The notes under the pieces: generated by a model
What the model saw: only the letters and a program-made list of their open reading frames with translations
What the model was told of the DNA's origin: nothing
Databases searched by the model: none
Shown: piece after piece, positions 1 through 12,800 of the stretch
Layout of the letters: the number at the start of each line of letters is the position of its first letter
Numbering within the stretch: the first letter of the stretch is position 1
DNA from: Kryptolebias marmoratus
Lineage: Eukaryota; Chordata; Actinopteri; Cyprinodontiformes; Rivulidae
Length of the DNA: 64,000 nucleotides
Assembly (NCBI RefSeq): GCF_001649575.2
Contig: NC_051452.1
Span: 14,584,856 to 14,648,855, forward strand
Reading direction: 5' to 3'
Program-made: the position numbers and the translations under genes

Positions 1-293
1 TCAGGAGGTCTTGACAGTGTAAAGACTTGACAGAAAATGACATGGAATCCAGATTTTTGCACAGCTTTTGGCTTTTAAAGCCTATGGTCTTAAACTTTTG
101 ATCAGCTGAAAAAATCATGTTTGAGTGTAAATGCAGTTTGCAGAAAATTCCCTGCTCAAAAGTTCTTGTCTCTTGCACTGATTTTTTCCTTTAACATTGT
201 GAAGCTCTACTTAGAACCTTCTTAAGATCCAAAAGTGCAAAATGCAAATTCTTGGAATTTTTTGACTGATCTTAAGATTTTGATCAGGAGTGT
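1..293 (-). mobile_element. Terminal inverted repeat of a Tc1-like element (truncated by window edge)
   Basis: Nearly identical to 18776-19058, the right end of the Tc1-like element there, in the same orientation. It ends in CAGGAGTGTA, the complement of the element's CACTCCTG terminus. The rest of the element lies before position 1. Confidence 0.8.
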
Positions 294-347
294 ATATATA
301 TATACACACACTCACCGGCCACTTTATTAGGTACACCTTGCTAGTAC

Positions 348-1368
348 TTTTTTTCTCTCTCTGCTCCTGATGGAAGGTGGATGTGTTTCTTTTCTCTCTG
401 TCTCTCTGTCTCTCTGTCTCTCTGCCCTGCTCTTTTTTTCGGAGCCTCTCTTTGCATATTATCCAAATAAATTTTTTTGAACTATGAATCTGGTCAGCTG
501 GTCTCTCAACGCAATTGATCAAATTTTCTTGACTGGAAGGCTGACCAAAGGAGAGTCAGCTTGCCCTGAGAAGACATTCTTCGCTGGATACACGTTGGAT
601 TTGTGGAAACGTTGGAATCCTGTTTGTCTACCGAGTCTGTCTGTGGAAGACGTGGAAGATCTTTACATATTTGGATTTTTGATAACAGGATTTCTGCTGT
701 TTGGATTAGACAGTTACCTGAAGTATTGTCAAATTCATTTGATGGGTTTGGCGGTCAACAATCAAACTGTGTGGTTACGGGAGCAGAATCGCAAGTTGGA
801 TGCGATCCTTTTACAGGGCCGCAGACTGAATTGCGTTTCTGGAACTCCTGAATAATATAGGTTACATCTTGGAGGAAGTTGCTTGCTCGAATCAGGTGGA
901 ATGGTCCTGGAATTTGGCTTTTTGGATTCGCCATTGAGAAGTATCAGCAAGACTTTCAAGGCTGACAGAAAACAAGTCTGCCTGAACCAAAACAATTACT
1001 GTTTGTTTGTGAATTGGCTCCCCTAGGCTGGGGCCTTCTGGTACTATTTAGAAAGTTTGGTACCGTTAGTCTTAGCATTATCATGTTTTAGCTTATTTAG
1101 CCTTCCTGTACATTTAGTTTAGTTCTGTACATTTAGTTTAGTTTATTATCTGATTATGATTTCATTTAGATTATTTTAGCTACTATTTTGACTGTCTCAG
1201 CTCATGCTTAGATATGTCTGGTTTCGGGATTTTATTTAGGTTATCCTATATTTCATTTAGATTATAAATGATTCATTTAGAATACATGATCGTCTGTTGT
1301 AAAGCACTTTGGATTGCCTTGTTGCTGAAAAGTGCTATATAAGTAAAACTCATTTTACTTCACTTCCC
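348..1368 (+). mobile_element. Unassigned insertion (about 1.0 kb) inside the Tc1 fossil, possibly a LINE-mobilised retroposon
   Basis: The host element's GCTAGTAC|CGG is split here, with a possible 3-bp duplication TAC at 345-347 and 1369-1371. It begins with a C/T-rich stretch (TCTCTCTG repeats), holds a 123-codon frame at 484-855, then an AT-rich region with repeated ATTTAG motifs. It ends in a tail resembling the 3' end of L2-type fish LINEs (AAAGCACTTTGG, AAAAGTGCTATATAAGTAAA). A similar tail occurs inverted at 32913-32976. Confidence 0.55.
484..855 (+). CDS. Uncharacterised 123-aa frame with one hydrophobic segment, carried by the insertion
   Basis: Product not recognised. Reads ATG to TAA without interruption. 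It has a polar N-terminus with DLWKRWNPVCLPSLSVEDVE, one strongly hydrophobic stretch (about residues 62-79, LYIFGFLITGFLLFGLDSYL) that could span a membrane, then a polar helix-like tail (NNQTVWLREQNRKLDAILLQ). There is no signal peptide-like start. It sits just downstream of the C/T-rich leader of the insertion. It may be a mobile-element accessory protein or chance; coding status is uncertain. Confidence 0.35.
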   Translation: MNLVSWSLNAIDQIFLTGRLTKGESACPEKTFFAGYTLDLWKRWNPVCLPSLSVEDVEDLYIFGFLITGFLLFGLDSYLKYCQIHLMGLAVNNQTVWLREQNRKLDAILLQGRRLNCVSGTPE

Positions 1369-1490
1369 TACCGGATTGGACCCCCTTTTGCCTTCAGAAC
1401 TGCCTTAATCCTTTGTGACATAGATTGAACAAGGTACTGGAAACATTCCTCAGAGAGTCTGGTCCGTATTGACATGATAGCATCACGCAG

Positions 1491-1868
1491 TTACTGCAGA
1501 TTTGTGGGCTGCACATCCATGATGTGAATCTCCCATTTCACCACATCCCAAAGGTGCTCTATTGGATTGAGATCTGGTGACTGTGGAGGCCATTCGAGTA
1601 CAGTGAACTTATTGTCCTGTTCAAGAAACCAGTCTGAGATGATTTGCGCTTTATTACATGGCATGTTATCCTGCTGGAAGTAGCCATTAGATGATGGATA
1701 CACTGTGGTCACAAAGGGATGGACAGCAACAATACTCACGTAGGCTGTGGGGTTGACTTGATGCTCAGTTGGTACTAATTGGCCCAAAGTGTGCCAGAAA
1801 AAGATCCCCCACACCATTGCACCACCACCACCAGCCTGAACTATACATACAAGGCAGGATGGATCCAT
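1491..1868 (-). pseudogene. Tc1-like transposase fragment
   Basis: Encodes GGGGAMVWGIFFW, then GYFQQDNMPCNKAQIISDWF and PQSPDLNPIEHLWDVV, the second Asp region and the SPDLNPIEHLWD motif of Tc1/mariner DDE transposases. The N-terminal DNA-binding half is largely deleted, so no functional enzyme is expected. Confidence 0.85.
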
Positions 1869-2175
1869 GCTTTCATGTTGTTGACACCAAATTCAAGACT
1901 CATCAGACCAAACCCTAGAGATGGTTGTGCGTGAAAATCCCAGTAGATCAGCTATTTCTGAAATACTCAGACCAACCTGTCTGGCACTAACAACCATGCC
2001 ATGTTCAAAGTCACGTAAATCACCTTACTTCCCCATTCTGATGCTTGATTTGAACTGTAGCAGATTATCTTGGCCATGTCTACATGCCTAAATGCATTGA
2101 GTTGCTGCCATGTGATTGGCTGACTCGACATTTGCGTCACATTTGGACAGGTGTACCTAATAAAGTGGCTGGTAA

Positions 2176-2211
<36 letters not shown>
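2176..2211. repeat. (TA)n microsatellite
   Basis: Continuous TA dinucleotides at the junction between the Tc1 fossil and the next element. Tc1/mariner elements target TA. Confidence 0.9.
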
Positions 2212-2214
<3 letters not shown>

Positions 2215-2215
<1 letters not shown>

Positions 2216-2676
2216 CCTACAAAGCTGAGATGTTGTTAAATGGAAATAAAAACAGAACCTAATGGTTTGCAAATCTCATAAACCCGACTAAGAAACTAAA
2301 AACTGTGCCATTTTTAGGGGGAAAAAAGTAATTTTGAATTTTATTGCAGCAACCCGTATAATAAAAGTTGGGACAGGGGCAACAAAAAAGTTTTTAAAAA
2401 AAAGTAACCGCGAATTAGAAACAGCTGCAGGAGCATTTTCTAACTAATTAGGAAAATTAGCAACAGATCAGTAAAAGGACTGGGTCTAAAAAGAAGTAAA
2501 GATGGGCAGATGTTTGCAAGTCTGCAATAAACTGCGTCTAAAAATAGTGGAACAATTTCAATAGAATACAGGCAACCCTAAACAGCATAAAATATGGGTT
2601 TATGAGATTTGCAAAGCATTGCATTCTGTTTTTATTATTTTGCACAATGTCCCAACTTTTTTGAATTGTGGTTGTA
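2215..2676 (+). mobile_element. Deleted mariner-like element
   Basis: It contains TTTGCAAATCTCATAAACCC at the left, the complementary GGGTTTATGAGATTTGCAAA at the right, AGTTGGGACAGGGGCAACAA, and an end CCCAACTTTTTTGAATTGTG. The same family occurs at 10505-11542. The transposase body is deleted. Confidence 0.75.
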
Positions 2677-2679
2677 AAT

Positions 2680-5600
2680 AAAAATATTGTCAATGCTTAA
2701 ACAAAGTATTTAATGCCTTTTCAGAGCACAAATGGAAGTTTTACACACGAGTCAACAACTGAGTAATTCTGGTTGTTGGCTGGATGGTTTGTAAAACATT
2801 TTATAACAGCAGATGCTCAGAAAGGTCCCTTTAAAAATGACTCCATCATTACAGATATTAGTTTTTTGGTGATTATAGTATCTCAGATCACTGTCTTGTT
2901 TCTTCCAAAAACAGGGCTCTGAGAGTGGAAAAGTATACATCGTAAATTTGATCTACATAGACACCAAACGTATTCTGTTCTAAACAGAATGCAGCATGCT
3001 AAAGTACAAGCCACAAAGAGATATTTTAGTTTTAAAATCTTCCTTCACGTTGCTCTGATTTCTGAGCTGGCAGATCTTTTCCTCAATATAAAGAAGTAGA
3101 CCTTCCCCCAGCTCCCTCCTCACGCTTCAGCCATCCCATCCCAGCCCCCACCTCCCATCACAACCCCTCTAGCTGCCTCCCTCCCTCCCCCAGTGGCTCG
3201 TTGCCATGGAAGCTGATTGGTAGGATCGCTCTGTCTCTGCTGCACATTTACTCCATCCGAGCCTGAAGAAAACAGGAGAATTTAGAGTCCAAAACCCAAA
3301 AAGCTCAAATACAGTCTGTCTGGAACAAGCAAAGAAGATCATGTATTAATCTCTGAATGTAATCATAAAAGTATACCTTACTAAGGTTCACAGAATATCA
3401 AATATAACTTGTCTTTGTGTCTTTGTGACGTGAGTGTCCCTTAAAATTGAGGGCATTTTACTCCACAGTCTGAGAAAACAGGAGCTGCCATACTTTAAAT
3501 AGCCCTTTAGACTAAATAAAGCTCCAAGCTCGAGAAAACGGGACAAATAATCATAAAGCAGTGCAGTGATATCCCACAAGAGACATATATATATATATAT
3601 ATATATCTGTTAGTATATAGATTTCCAAAATAATTAGTAATTTGGACTCAAAATATAGTATTTGGATAATCTGTTTTTAAAAGTCAACCCACAGTGGATC
3701 TCACTTCCTCTGAGCTAGAGCACATTTGGGCAGGAAATAAATAAATCCGACCCACGAAGCTGAAAGACTTTAACACACTCTCTGTGTGTTCAGAACATAC
3801 AAAGTCAAGGTTGTGCGACTATAACGAGAGGACAAACATTCAGGGTCTGCCATTGCTATAGCAACTATGTTAAGGGACGTGGGTGGGGGTTGGGTGGGTA
3901 ATCACATACTTTTTTACTGAAATTATCTATACCGATGTTAGTCATCCCAAATATTACACGTAAGGTAAACTAATTTTTACGCTAAATTTAGTTAGGTTAA
4001 ATTGCTGCTACAGAGCTGGGCCTTCAGGATAATCAAGTTTGTAGTTTTAGGAATTGCTTTACATTCATGGATTAATTTCCTACAGAAAACCTAATAAATA
4101 GTAACACATTGCCAACTAAGCATATTTGCCATACACTGTTCTTTTTAAAAGCATGATTATTTTTTTTCCGGTGGTTTCATTTTCTAAGTTCAACACTTTT
4201 AAGTTAAATGACTTGTTGTGTTATGTTTTATTGGAAGATGGAGGCCTCAATCTGTTTGTGGAAGACCATTTTAAAGTAAAGGAAATACTGAAGTGTTTTT
4301 GTGTTTATGTTATAAATATCTTACCTGTAATAAATAGCTCTTTGAGTGACCTCAGTTTGGAGAAAAAGGCGAGACCTACGAGCTAATGGCTTATCCATTA
4401 GCTTGCAGCTAAAACCAAAGTGGATTGCTATATCTAGTAACAGCTACAATCTCCAAAATTTATTAGCTAGTTAAGCTAACATATTTTATAAATCTTTACA
4501 TTGTTGGAAATTTTGCATTGCATGGGTATTTACATGGAATGCCAATGTATATTTGCAAGCTTAGACAGAGTTGTCACACATTACTTGACAGTTAAATTAT
4601 GCATCCTGTTTAAATCGATACGGACCAGAGTTTGCCCCATATTTCGGAGTTATCCGTTACAGAAGTACAGACATTAATGGAGGGGGATTCAAATCACAAA
4701 CGTTCAGGGAAAATGAGTTCAAAGCTGAATGTAAAACATGTCAGCAAATGCTGACCTGGAAGACGTGCACCAGCACGCTTCAGGTGAACAACTTTGCCAC
4801 TCTGAGCAACCAAAGAGCTCCATTCCAGTTCTTTAGACCCTGACCGTCTTCTGAGGCTCTGAGCTTTTTAATCTCCTCTGTGGTTTTCTGGTGTTGTTAT
4901 GTCTTACTGAAAAGTTTGGACAAATGAGCACGCTGACAATCTGAGGTCAGACTGATTCTACAGCTTGGATCTGTCTCATCCCTGAGATGTTCTGCTTGAC
5001 GTTTCTTTTATAATAAGTTGTTAAAATCAACTAACTGTCTCCATTTTCATTTTGCTGCGACAAGTTTAACCATTATTTTAATTGGATATATGTAAAAATA
5101 TATCACAAATGTAAATAAATGCAGATAGTTTCGCCAAAACTTGTGATCACACCATCTTTTACAAGAATTCTGTTTCACTGACCATGCTCATTTATTGACT
5201 AATTAGAGTTCATAGTTGTTGTTGTTTTTTTCAGTTTATTTTATGTCAGCTGGTATTAAAGCACTTCAAATATTAAGTATGAATTGTTTCATTTCCTTAG
5301 GACTAAGACTTAGGTTACGATTCGCCACCCCTGATGTATCACTTGGCGTTGTGATGGTTGTGGCTTCTCTGAGCGTCCTTTATTTTTCTGCATGAAATGG
5401 AGCAACATGTCCTGCTGAGCTGCCTTGGCAAAATGCAATTTTAACATATATTTACATTAATTTCTAAACACAGCTAACAGCTAAATGAGCAAATAGTCAA
5501 TGTTTCTGAACAACAGCGGACATAGCTTAAGCTAAAGCATTAGCTGTCTATAGCAAGTAGTGGTCATTGCAAGTGGCTAATAGCTTTAGCCTTCTTTTAC

Positions 5601-6239
5601 TTACACTAAAACGCAGTTTTCCCCAGCAAGTATCTACATTTTGAAATAGTTACTTTCAATTATTATTAAGATAACAGAATTTCACATTTTACATAGTTCT
5701 TAAAGTAGTAAGGACACCAAAAAAGTGAAACATTTGAATCCAGTTGGCATTCACAGCATCATTTTAAATCTTTTGTTTTGTCATTTCATATATAATAAAC
5801 AGTATAGGCTATCATAAAATAAAACTATGTTTTTCTTGTCCTGATGAGTATTACTGGAGATTTAGCAGACTTATTGACCAGATAAAGAAAAGAATAAAGC
5901 TGTGGACATTTATTGCATTTTGCAGCTAATTATGCTTAAATTGCTTTGTTGTCATGGTGGTCATTTTATCCTTGGTGGTTTCTTTTTTCTTTTTTTTTTA
6001 TCTCTAAGCTTACATTCAGAATATATAACTTTAGTACAGACAGCAACAATAATTAGTCCTCTCAGTCATCAGCTCAATGTCCTCCTGTTTGCTGTGATTT
6101 TTGTCTCTGATTTCAATTGAAAATGCAAATCAGCCTCGCAGAAACAAAAGAGGGAAATCACAAATGTAGAAAGCACATTACATTAGCATTCTGAATACTG
6201 TTTCTGTTATTTCCTCCTTCCAACCCCCCCTCATTCCTC
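2680..6239. other. Intergenic, nothing assigned
   Basis: AT-rich sequence with a short TA microsatellite at 3586-3606 and a C-rich pyrimidine segment at about 3105-3195. No gene or element was recognised. The open frames present are short and lack family features. Confidence 0.6.
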
Positions 6240-6720
6240 CATCAGCACCGCCCGCTCCATCCCTCTATGATCTTGCAGGGCTTGCTTCACCTCTGTCAAG
6301 CTCCAGCGCTTCCATCCGGCAGCAGCATCGAGCTAACAAGTCTTTGTGAGGAGAACGGGGAGGGGGGCTGGGAGAGAGGAAGGAGAGGAAGGAGGGGTTG
6401 CAGAGCAAGAGAAAATCAGACAGTGAGCGAGCTGACAGCATGAGGGTGCAGAGGGAGCAGGCAGGAGCGGTGTTCAGGGCTGCACAATAGTGCCAGAGGC
6501 TGCTGGGGAGAGAGAAGAAGAGGGAGCAAGGCATCATGTCATTACGACACATGGGGATGTTGGGCTGCTGCTGGTGAGCGACCGTGTGGCGCAGAGGAGC
6601 CGGGCGACAGGACCTCCTGGAAACCAAAGGCAAGCCGAGGAAACAGGTCAGTGGCGAGGAGGAGGCAGACTCACATTCAGCACCGAGGGGCTCGGAGAGC
6701 GCTCATTACGTCACACGGTG
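6240..6720 (+). promoter_or_regulatory. csrnp3: GC-rich block: probable csrnp3 promoter and 5' non-coding exon
   Basis: A locally GC- and CpG-richer, purine-rich segment in AT-rich surroundings, upstream of the coding start on the same strand. Two plausible splice donors occur: GTGAGC at 6574 and GTCAGT at 6647. Either could join to the acceptor at 9650. No TATA box was identified. This is inference from composition, donors and position only. Confidence 0.4.
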
Positions 6721-9651
6721 GCGCTGGCTTACATTTGTCAATAAGAATTCCCATGTCAGTGTTTGGGATGAGGATATGAATGGGGAGTGGGAGGATGCTC
6801 CGGCATGTAAGCAGACAGGGACGCAGGTTTATATGGTACAGAGCTTATATGGAAGAACACTCATATTAATCATCCAGTGGTTCTATTGTTTCTTCTCCTC
6901 CTTCAAGACAGCAAACTAACAGATGGATCTGAAAGGCATTTTGAGGAAAATTAAGGAAGCTTTACTTTTAAAAAAATGATCGAATAAGTATAACTCAACA
7001 CTGTGCAGAAGAAAAACTGTAAAGTGGTATAGGACAAAGACAAAGCCGGTGAGAGGAAAAACCTTCAGCTCTGCTGCATGTGATGTAATCCTCAACCATT
7101 TAAAACATCCTCCAGGCTCTTCTTATTTCAAGTTTACCTATTAACAAAGTTGATGGGGCTCCCTGAATGCACACTTAACCACCATTAGATGGGATTCTGA
7201 ATGGTTGAAGGAACTTATGTATACCAGTCGCCTATCGTCAGAGGTAGTGATGCTCTTTTAATGGGCCACATAAGCAATCAATAGAAGGTATGTATGGTTT
7301 TTATAATCGTCACGAGTTTTTCACATCATTTAATAGAATTTATGTCCTGTTTTTAGGCACCACACACTCAGCAAGGTCACTCATCACCTCATGGTGAGCA
7401 TCCATGTGCAACAAAAATATCAAAGAAAAAGCACATCTTTATAAAGCGCTCCTTGGTGGGATTAAGAATTATTGCAGCTGCTTGGATTAAATGTTTTGTA
7501 ACGTCAGGGTAAACAATACTAATCAATTAATTATTAAGTTGATAAGTATTTTTTCTAGTTCAGCTCTGCTTTTACAAATTTGGCAAATGTAGGCGAGTAT
7601 CTCACTGGGCTGCGTCTGCTGACGACTAACTGCAACACAAAATTGCAAGAAAATATTCAAATTTTCACCTAGAATCCCACTGTCTGAGATGTTCACACAA
7701 ACCTCTTGCTAAATTTGGACCAATATGGAGTTTGGATACACATTGTCAAAATCAAAATACAACTCAAGCGCTTTAGTCTTATGGAAATTAAATTAAGAAA
7801 GAGTTTGGGATGGGTTAAGGATTTTGAGGCTATTTTGAGAAATTTTGTTGCACAAACAAAAAGTCCAGTAGCTTAAATACAAGGCGCTGCGACTCACAAG
7901 AAGAAATTGAGAACCCTCCCTAAATATTTCAAGACATTTTGGAAACTCCCTTGAAAATGTCGTTGTGAATGAGCTCAGAGCTCAGAGCTCAGAGACATAC
8001 TAGCTGGAGAGATTTTAACATAAAGTTTGCAGAAAATTGATTTAAATGCCATTCTAAATATAAATGAGTCACACTATCTCAGCATGCTAGCACACAAGGT
8101 GTGTGCAACAAATATTATTCTGGTTTTAATATAGGCACTGAAAATAGTGCCACTTTTTTAGCGGCTGGAAAACTGAGAATCATTTTTTGAACATTTCCCA
8201 CACTAACATATACAGCCCCACCTTTGAAGACTTAAAAAAGAAGAAACAAAAATCAGTGTAAAGTTTTGCTACTTTAAGCTTTTAGCTACTATTTTTCTGC
8301 TTTGAACTAGTGTTTTGCTCCTTTTATCTAGCCTACTGCTACATTTAGCTTATAGGCTAATCTATAAATACTTTTAGTTCTTAGCTGGCCTTTTGCTGCT
8401 TTAAGCTAGCCTCTTGGGTACTTTTAGTTTTTAAATGCTTTTTTCATTTAGTTTTGTTTTTATGTTACTTTTTCCATTTAGCTAGCGTTTTGCTGCTTTT
8501 CTAGCTTGTGTTTTGTTTTTATATTTTAGCTATTGCTCCTTTTAGCTTCTAGCTAGTGTTTTGCATATTTTAGCTTTTAGATAATGTTATGCTTCTTTTA
8601 GCTAAAAACCCAGTTTAAGATTTTTCAGCATGTCTCAGCAAAGTCATTCAACACCTAGAATGCACATAGTTTTTGCTGAAAATGACATTTTTCTGTTTGT
8701 GCTTGAAATATGCTGCCAATTAGAATACAAAATAGTTCAATTTACCAGATGAAAAGCAGCTTAAACAACAAATTTCTTAGTAGCATCAAATAACAAAGTA
8801 CCTTTCTGTGTTCAGCAGCTTTCCCTAGACAAAAAAACATAATTTCTTAGCTCTGATTTGATTAAAACACTGTTTTACCTGTTTCATTTATCGTCTATTA
8901 ACATATTTGCACAGGATCCTAAAACTAAGGGACAAAATGTGCTCTTTATCAACTTATTAGGGATTGCATCCTATTAGTTTCAAACGCTGGTGACAGTTAG
9001 CATACGAACATAAAATATAAGAATAAAAGAACAAAAAACTTGTCTTTTTAAATTTTTATTGAAATTTCTGCATTCAACATTAACACTTAAACGCTCCCTT
9101 TTTTGTTCACACCAACACAAAATTTGTATCTTTAGCTACTAAAAGCTAGCAAGGATATGTTTTTGGTCCCCAGTTGCTACCCTTTATTGTTAGTTAAAGA
9201 GTTGGTGGGTTGAATCAATCCTTTTCAGCTAAAAATAGCTACCTTTGGAGAATGAGGATTTTGTAAGTGATGATACTGAAATTTGGAGACCATAAAACCA
9301 AAACAAAGTTTCTCAAAAGATAACTGGTGTAATGATAGTCGCTAGCATGAATTTAATGTGATTCATTGTCAAAATGCTGACAATAACTACATAATAACAA
9401 TTATTTAAATCTCAAAGAGCTCTAATTAGACAGATGAGATATGTTAATTTTTTGTAATTTAAGTATTTTGTAAAAAATACTTAAATGAAGATTGAAAAGA
9501 GAACAACTTAATGACTGACGATACAAGTAAGCTTCTCTATTGAGCCTAAGAAATATGAATGTTTTGGATCAGTTTATTTTTTAAAGGTCGTACCATAATT
9601 CTGTGTAAATACATATGGTTAACTATAAAGTTTAAATGGTGTGTTGCACAG
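6721..9651 (+). other. Probable csrnp3 5' intron, nothing coding
   Basis: Non-coding sequence between the GC-rich block and the first coding exon. It holds a tiny GAGCTCA triplication (about 7970-7995) and an AGCTAAA-type low-complexity tract (8270-8620). No other element was recognised. Confidence 0.5.
8270..8620. repeat. Degenerate TTTAGCT-rich tract
   Basis: Irregularly spaced TTTTAGCT, GCTTTTAGCTA and CTAGTGTTTTGC motifs. This is the reverse complement of the AGCTAAA-type motif at 21766-22260. It is not a clean tandem array. Confidence 0.6.
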
Positions 9652-9677
9652 GTGTGAACAGTGGACGGAGCCACACA

Positions 9678-9825
9678 ATGAGTGGGATCCTGAAGAGAAA
9701 GCTCGAAGAGGGGCCCTCCTCTTATTTGTCCCTGCAGGGGTCCGATGACGATGAGGTTTCCTGCAGTGACAGCGGCAACAGCAGCGATAGTCTGAACCAC
9801 TCTGTCCCCTCGGGAATCCTGGACT
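9678..9825 (+). CDS. csrnp3: csrnp3 coding exon 1 (start codon)
   Basis: ATG at 9678 opens MSGILKRK. The exon ends after GAC T with donor GTAAGG at 9826, leaving one base of a split codon. The candidate acceptor of this exon is the AG at 9650-9651, so about 26 nt of 5' UTR would precede the ATG. Its polypyrimidine tract is weak. Confidence 0.9.
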
Positions 9826-12800
9826 GTAAGGTTTCACTCCCAAACACTGAAAATGTAAAGCTCAGAGACGTTTGTATGACGTGATAATATTAATTATATA
9901 ACGCATTTAGGGAAGAAAAATCAAGATGCTAACACTTTATTATATTCTTTTATTGTCCTATAAATATCATCAGTCTTATCACAAGTAGCTTACACTCTGA
10001 AGCTTGTAATTCTAGTTATTGATGATCCACTTTAATACTAATCTTACCTTTAGCACTGCCTTTAAGAGAAAATCAATTAGAATATGGCTCACAGCTGGTT
10101 TTATTTTGGTGTTTGGTCCAAGCTCTCTCCTTCAAATGATCTATTTTGGTACAGTTTTGTTAATAGGTTGGAAAACAATCAATACTGTCTTACATAGATC
10201 CTTGGGTAAATTCTAGCCCTCTGCTGATTGCACACCTCTGTGCCATTTTCTTAGAAGACGTATTGACAAAACTAATGTGACTATATTCTTGTAATGTCTG
10301 TGAAATGACTCTCTTTTCAATCTGGTTAATTTAATGAGCACTTGATGCTTTTAGCAACAACACAGTGTTAAAGCCATTGTTCACAGTTCACTGTGTTCCT
10401 GAAAAGCATTCATGAAAGTCATCATCTTGGCAGTTCCAAATTTGTCTCCAATGTGCAATGAGCTCACAATTTTCAATTAAAGCCAGTCGACTGTATATGT
10501 ATAATACAAGCCTAATTCCAAAAATAAAGTGGGATATTGGCAAAAGTGTAAAATTAAAAAAATGTAATGATTTGCAAATCTCATAAAGCTGTATTTTATT
10601 CACAAAGTAACATAAGCATATGAAATGTTGAAACTTAAAATTGTGTGATTTGAATTTTATGGCAGCAACACATCTCAAAAAGCTGGAACTGGGAAACAAA
10701 AGGCTGTAAAAGTAAGTGGTACAAACAAAAAAAAAACAGCTGGAGGAGCATTTCAAAACTAATTAGGTTAATTTGGCAACAAGTATAAAAAGCATTTCAG
10801 AGAGGCTGAATTTATCAGAAGATGGGCAAAGGTTTACTGGTCTGTGAAAAACCGTCTAAAAATAGTGGAACAACTTCAGAATAGTGTTCCTCAGTGGAAA
10901 ATAGTAAGTACTTTGAATATCCCATCACCTATAGTTCATAATATCATCAAAAAGTTTCAAGAATCTGGAGAAATCTCTGAGATCAAAGGATAAACAGGTC
11001 TGATTCTGTTCTGGATATCACTGCATGGACTCAGGAACACTTCCACAGATCACTGTCTGTGAACAGTTTGCAGCACCATCCATTGTTAAAGCTCTATCAG
11101 GCAAAGAAGAAGCCAGATGTGAATATCATGTGAACTCTGCTGCTGTCTTCTCTGGACCAAAGCTCATTTAAAATGGACTTAGGCAAAGAGGAGAACTGTT
11201 CTGTGGTCAGATAAATTGAAATTTTAAATTCTTTTTAGAAACTACAGATGCCACATCCTTCTTACTAAAGAGGAAAGGAACCACCCGGCCTGTTATCGGT
11301 TCAAAAGCCTGCCTCTCTGATGGTATGGGGGTGCATTAGTGGCTAGCTTACACATCTGGAAAGGCTTCTTTGAGAAGTGTTGCTGCCATGAAATTTAAAA
11401 GTACCTTATTTTTTCCAAACAAATTTTGTTTTTTTCTTAGTTTAAGCATTTGATGTGTTTACTGTGAACCACTGTGAATAGAATATGGGTTTATGAGATT
11501 TGAAAATAATTACAGTCACTTTTTATTTACATTTTACATGACGGTCATAAAATACATAAATAGCAGTTGAGGGCACTGCTGTTTCAGTTATTTTATCCAT
11601 TTTATAATAAAAATCTCATGTTTCTCTTTTATGAATTAGTGACTCAGAAAGCTTAACATTAGAGAATGTATTCAGTCCATTTAGTATTACATAAACAGGT
11701 CATACTTCTACATGACAGTCCATTTATGATAATAAGAGTGACAAAAATATTACCTTAACGTGCAAGACAAAGAAATATGCAAACGTTTATGTGGCCTTGG
11801 CTACACTGTGCCTATTATCATTTTAAAGGGATCTTTTTTTTTCTCCAACTCTTTTAGCCTTCACATTAAAGGTAGTTTTTTTTACAAAGTTAAATCCAGA
11901 TTTAAATGAACAAACAAAAAAGGCTTTCTTATAATATGCGTCCCACCTCTGTTTCAACCCAGCCTCCATCCAGCAGCCGTCAAAGCGACTGCGGGGCCGC
12001 AATGTGCACTTTGAGAGTGTGACGGTGTACTATTTCACCCGGCGGCAGGGCTTCACCACTGTGCCCACGCAGGGGGGCAGCACCCTGGGGATGTCGCCAC
12101 GTCACAGTGGCGTGAGGCGCTTTACGCTCAGAGAGTTTGCCATGGAGCAGAAACGAAGCCATCGGAACATGCTGAGGGACCACCTCAAAGAGGAGAAACT
12201 CAATGCCATAAAACTCAAAGTCAGTGGGACAAACTCACCTTCTCTTTAAGCTGTATTTTATTTTTGGCTGAACGCAAAGCGCAATTCTTGGCAGACTCTT
12301 ACCTTTTCTGCTTTTGTTTTATTTCCAGCTGACTAAAAATGGAACAGTGTCGTCGATAGAGGCGGACACTCTCACACTCGATGACATCTCAGAAGACGAC
12401 CTTGACGTGGACAACACTGAGGTGGACGATTACTTCTTCCTCCAGCCTCTGACCACCAGGAGGCGCCGTGCACTTCTGCGTGCCTCGGGGGTCCGTCGCA
12501 TCGACGTGGAGGAGAAGCATGAGCTGCGTGCCTTGCGGATGTCTAGAGAAGAGTGCGGGTGTCGCTGCAGGGGGATTTGTGACCCAGAGACTTGTGCTTG
12601 CAGCCTGGCCGGCATTAAGTGCCAGGTAAATGGAGCTGTGGTGAGGCCCATCTATAATACTACAGTGTTGTTCATGTCTGTCTGTGCAATGGAAACTAAA
12701 ATTCCGACTTTTTATTGGAAGGAAGTTAGTACACTTTCAGTTTTAAATTATTTTAAATTCTGGCAAAACAATCTGAAACCATGTACATGCACAAGTTTGA

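Larger units (their letters stand above)
309..2178 (-). mobile_element. Fossil Tc1/mariner element with a nested insertion
   Basis: Ends share inverted repeats: CCGGCCACTTTATTAGGTAC near 315 and the complementary GTACCTAATAAAGTGGCTGG near 2153. Minus-strand interior encodes Tc1-type transposase pieces. Compared with the family as recalled, a block is missing around 1890-1910, and a 1 kb insert sits at 348-1368. It is inactive. Confidence 0.82.

Noticed and set aside
4126..4386. Short hydrophobic plus-strand frame upstream of csrnp3
   Set aside because: AT-rich, no similarity, no splice or promoter context.
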